A DNA stretch of 64,000 nucleotides from Variovorax sp. TBS-050B (GTDB lineage Bacteria; Pseudomonadota; Gammaproteobacteria; Burkholderiales; Burkholderiaceae_C), in NCBI RefSeq assembly GCF_029893635.1, contig NZ_JARXYR010000002.1, forward strand, positions 1,711,001-1,775,000, in the 5' to 3' direction. A program made the position numbers and the translations under genes. Numbering within the stretch: the stretch's first letter is position 1; each line of letters starts with the position of its first letter. Shown here in pieces: positions 62,241 through 64,000 of the stretch. The notes under the pieces were generated by a model. The model was given only the letters and a program-made list of their open reading frames with translations, was not told the origin of the DNA and did not search any database.

Positions 62241-63326
62241 ATGAACCCCACCGCCCGCCAGCCGGCCGCGCCGGCCCCTGCCAACGCGGCCGAGCGCCGC
62301 GACTACTACGCGCGCATCCGGCCGCTCAACCTCTCGCCGCTGTGGGAGTCGCTGCATGCGCTGGTGCCGCGCGAGCCTGCCACGCCCTGCGTGCCCGCGC
62401 TCTGGCGCTACGACGAGATCCGCCCGCTGCTGATGGAATCGGCCGCGCTCATCACCGCCGAAGAGGCGGTGCGCCGCGTGCTGGTGCTCGAGAACCCCGC
62501 GCTGCCGGGCAACGCCTCGATCACGCAGTCGATCTACGCCGGCCTCCAGCTCATCATGCCGGGCGAGGTCGCGCCCTCGCACCGCCACGTGCAGTCGGCG
62601 CTGCGCTTCATCGTCGACGGCAAGGGCGCCTACACCACCGTGGGCGGCGAACGCACCACCATGTACCCGGGCGACTTCATCATCACGCCCTCCTGGGCCT
62701 GGCACGACCACGGCAACGAGGGCGTGGACGGCAGCGCGGAGCCGGTGGTCTGGCTCGACGGACTCGACATCCCGATGCTGCGCTTCTTCGATGCCGGCTT
62801 CGCCGAGAACGACGACGCCAGGGTGCAGCACGTGGCGCGGCCCGAGGGCCACAGCCTCGCGCGCTTCGGCCACAACATGGTGCCGGTGCGGCACGACCAC
62901 GTCGCGCCGACCTCGCCGATCTTCAACTATCCCTATGCCCGCAGCCGCGAGGCGCTGGCCCTGCTGCAGAAGCAGGAAGCGCCCGATGCCTGGCTCGGCC
63001 ACAAGCTGCGCTACATCAACCCGCTGACCGGCGGCGCGCCGATGCCCACCATCGGCACCCAGCTGCAGCTGCTGCCCAGGGGCTTTGCCGGCAGGACGCA
63101 CCGCGCCACCGACGGCACCGTCTACAGCGTGGTCGAGGGCCGCGGCACGGCCGAGATCGCCGGCCAGCGCTTCGACTTCGCGCCGCGCGACACCTTCGTC
63201 GTGCCCTCGTGGGCGCCGCTGCGGCTTTCGGCGCCGGGCGAGGACGTGGTGCTGTTCAGCTTCTCCGACCGCCCGGTGCAGCAGGCCATGGGCGTGCTGC
63301 GCGAGGCCTTCCTCGACGACGCCTGA
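62241..63326 (+). CDS. Gentisate 1,2-dioxygenase
   Basis: This enzyme cleaves gentisate to maleylpyruvate using Fe(II) and O2. The 361-residue protein is bicupin, with N-terminal metal motif [14 protein letters not shown] (His 114, His 116) and [23 protein letters not shown] 62241 is chosen over an upstream frame. The next gene encodes a fumarylacetoacetate-hydrolase-family protein that would act two steps later. A maleylpyruvate isomerase may lie beyond the window. Confidence 0.95.
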   Translation: MNPTARQPAAPAPANAAERRDYYARIRPLNLSPLWESLHALVPREPATPCVPALWRYDEIRPLLMESAALITAEEAVRRVLVLENPALPGNASITQSIYAGLQLIMPGEVAPSHRHVQSALRFIVDGKGAYTTVGGERTTMYPGDFIITPSWAWHDHGNEGVDGSAEPVVWLDGLDIPMLRFFDAGFAENDDARVQHVARPEGHSLARFGHNMVPVRHDHVAPTSPIFNYPYARSREALALLQKQEAPDAWLGHKLRYINPLTGGAPMPTIGTQLQLLPRGFAGRTHRATDGTVYSVVEGRGTAEIAGQRFDFAPRDTFVVPSWAPLRLSAPGEDVVLFSFSDRPVQQAMGVLREAFLDDA

Positions 63327-63396
63327 GCCCGCGCTTTCCTTCTTTCTCGCTTTTTCGTTATCCAGACCAGTGCCGCCACGCGCGGCAGGAGCCCTC

Positions 63397-64000
63397 ATGT
63401 CCTTCGTCTTCACGCCTCCTTCGATCGTCGGCCTGCCCATCGTCGGTTCGAGCGACCTGTTTCCCGTGCGCCGCGTCTACTGCGTGGGCCGCAACTACGC
63501 GGCCCATGCACGCGAGATGGGCTTCGACCCCGACCGCGAGCCGCCGTTCTTCTTCTGCAAGCCCAACGACGACGCCTCGGTGGTGCCGATGGCCGAAGGC
63601 GCGACCGGCGCCATTCCGTACCCGCCGCTCACGAGCAATTACCACTACGAGGCCGAACTCGTGGTCGGCATCGGCCAGGGCGGCCGCGACATTCCGGTCG
63701 AGCAGGCCGCGCGCCACATCCACGGCTATGCGGTGGGGCTCGACATGACGCGCCGCGACCTGCAGATGAAGATGCGCGAGCAGGGCCGGCCGTGGGAGAT
63801 CGGCAAGGCCTTCGACTTCTCGGCGCCGATCGCGCCGATGCGCACCCTCGCCGACGTGGGCGAGATCGATGCCGGCGCGATCTCGCTCGAGGTCGACGGC
63901 GAGGTGCGCCAGAAGAGCGACGTCACGCACCTGATCTGGTCGGTGAACGAAGTCATCGCCAATCTCTCGACGCTCTTCACGCTGCAGCCCGGCGACCTGA
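63397..64000 (+). CDS. Fumarylacetoacetate hydrolase family protein, probable fumarylpyruvate hydrolase (partial)
   Basis: The first 201 residues are visible; the gene runs past the window end. VRRVYCVGRNYAAHAREMG and NYHYEAELVVGIGQGGRD (metal-binding Glu residues) are typical of NagK/fumarylpyruvate hydrolases. GGCAGGAG precedes the ATG by a few bases. It follows gentisate dioxygenase by 70 bases and would convert fumarylpyruvate to fumarate and pyruvate. Confidence 0.92.
   Translation, partial: MSFVFTPPSIVGLPIVGSSDLFPVRRVYCVGRNYAAHAREMGFDPDREPPFFFCKPNDDASVVPMAEGATGAIPYPPLTSNYHYEAELVVGIGQGGRDIPVEQAARHIHGYAVGLDMTRRDLQMKMREQGRPWEIGKAFDFSAPIAPMRTLADVGEIDAGAISLEVDGEVRQKSDVTHLIWSVNEVIANLSTLFTLQPGDL

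Overview
This window is high-GC, densely packed DNA from a betaproteobacterium, most likely Variovorax or a close Comamonadaceae relative. The grounds are a gatCA cluster divergent from mreBCD-mrdA, many Bug/TctC, IclR and LysR proteins, polyhydroxyalkanoate granule genes, and a short repeat family I remember from Variovorax-type genomes. The genus is an inference from gene content, not from a marker gene. I see no rRNA, tRNA, CRISPR array, prophage, integrase or transposase gene.

Layout. 1-1103: gatA (cut by the window edge) and gatC. 1319-6034: cell-shape genes mreB, mreC, mreD and mrdA. 6035-12721 (minus): an aromatic-acid operon with fumarylacetoacetase, a Bug binding protein, homogentisate dioxygenase, a DUF2783 protein, a flavin hydroxylase and a metallo-beta-lactamase-fold protein, facing a divergent IclR regulator and a sirtuin. 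14518-18429 (minus): an MCE-type lipid transporter (permease, ATPase, MCE protein, lipoprotein) and a DUF3185 protein. 18573-21254: a LysR regulator divergent from a GMC oxidoreductase. 21557-28215 (minus): a PotABCD-like importer joined to a three-subunit HcnABC/opine-type flavoprotein dehydrogenase whose largest flavoprotein carries a frameshift, with a divergent IclR regulator. 29968-35567: an ALDH7-type dehydrogenase, a binding protein, an aminotransferase and a ThDP enzyme. 36241-40531: TauE/SafE, ChrA and TctAB transport genes. 40709-43277: RNA-linked genes (glycine-rich RRM protein, DUF3820, SUI1 factor, DEAD helicase). 43320-55340: an MHYT protein, a beta-propeller lipoprotein, DUF445, ArgE-like and M20 peptidases, a frameshifted GDPD, a DUF2817 protein, a LivK-type binding protein and a molybdopterin oxidoreductase. 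55337-61104: aminopeptidase and PHA-associated genes, including a PhaD-like regulator and a phasin. 61201-64000: a LysR regulator divergent from gentisate dioxygenase and a fumarylpyruvate hydrolase-like gene (cut by the window end).

The genes point to a soil or plant-associated heterotroph. It degrades aromatic acids by two dioxygenase routes (homogentisate, gentisate), imports amino acids and carboxylates through many binding proteins, and stores carbon as PHA.

The most unusual signals are non-coding. Two hairpins at 21293-21531 share a nearly invariant core held by unrelated but self-complementary 25-bp arms. A roughly 90-bp element occurs three times, always a few bases after a stop codon and always in the same orientation to that gene, with covarying stem bases. 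Two genes (the RRM protein and tctB) have their Shine-Dalgarno sequence inside a perfect 8-bp hairpin. A strong terminator at 36137-36164 has no gene in front of it. Two genes carry single-base frameshifts that could be real or assembly errors.
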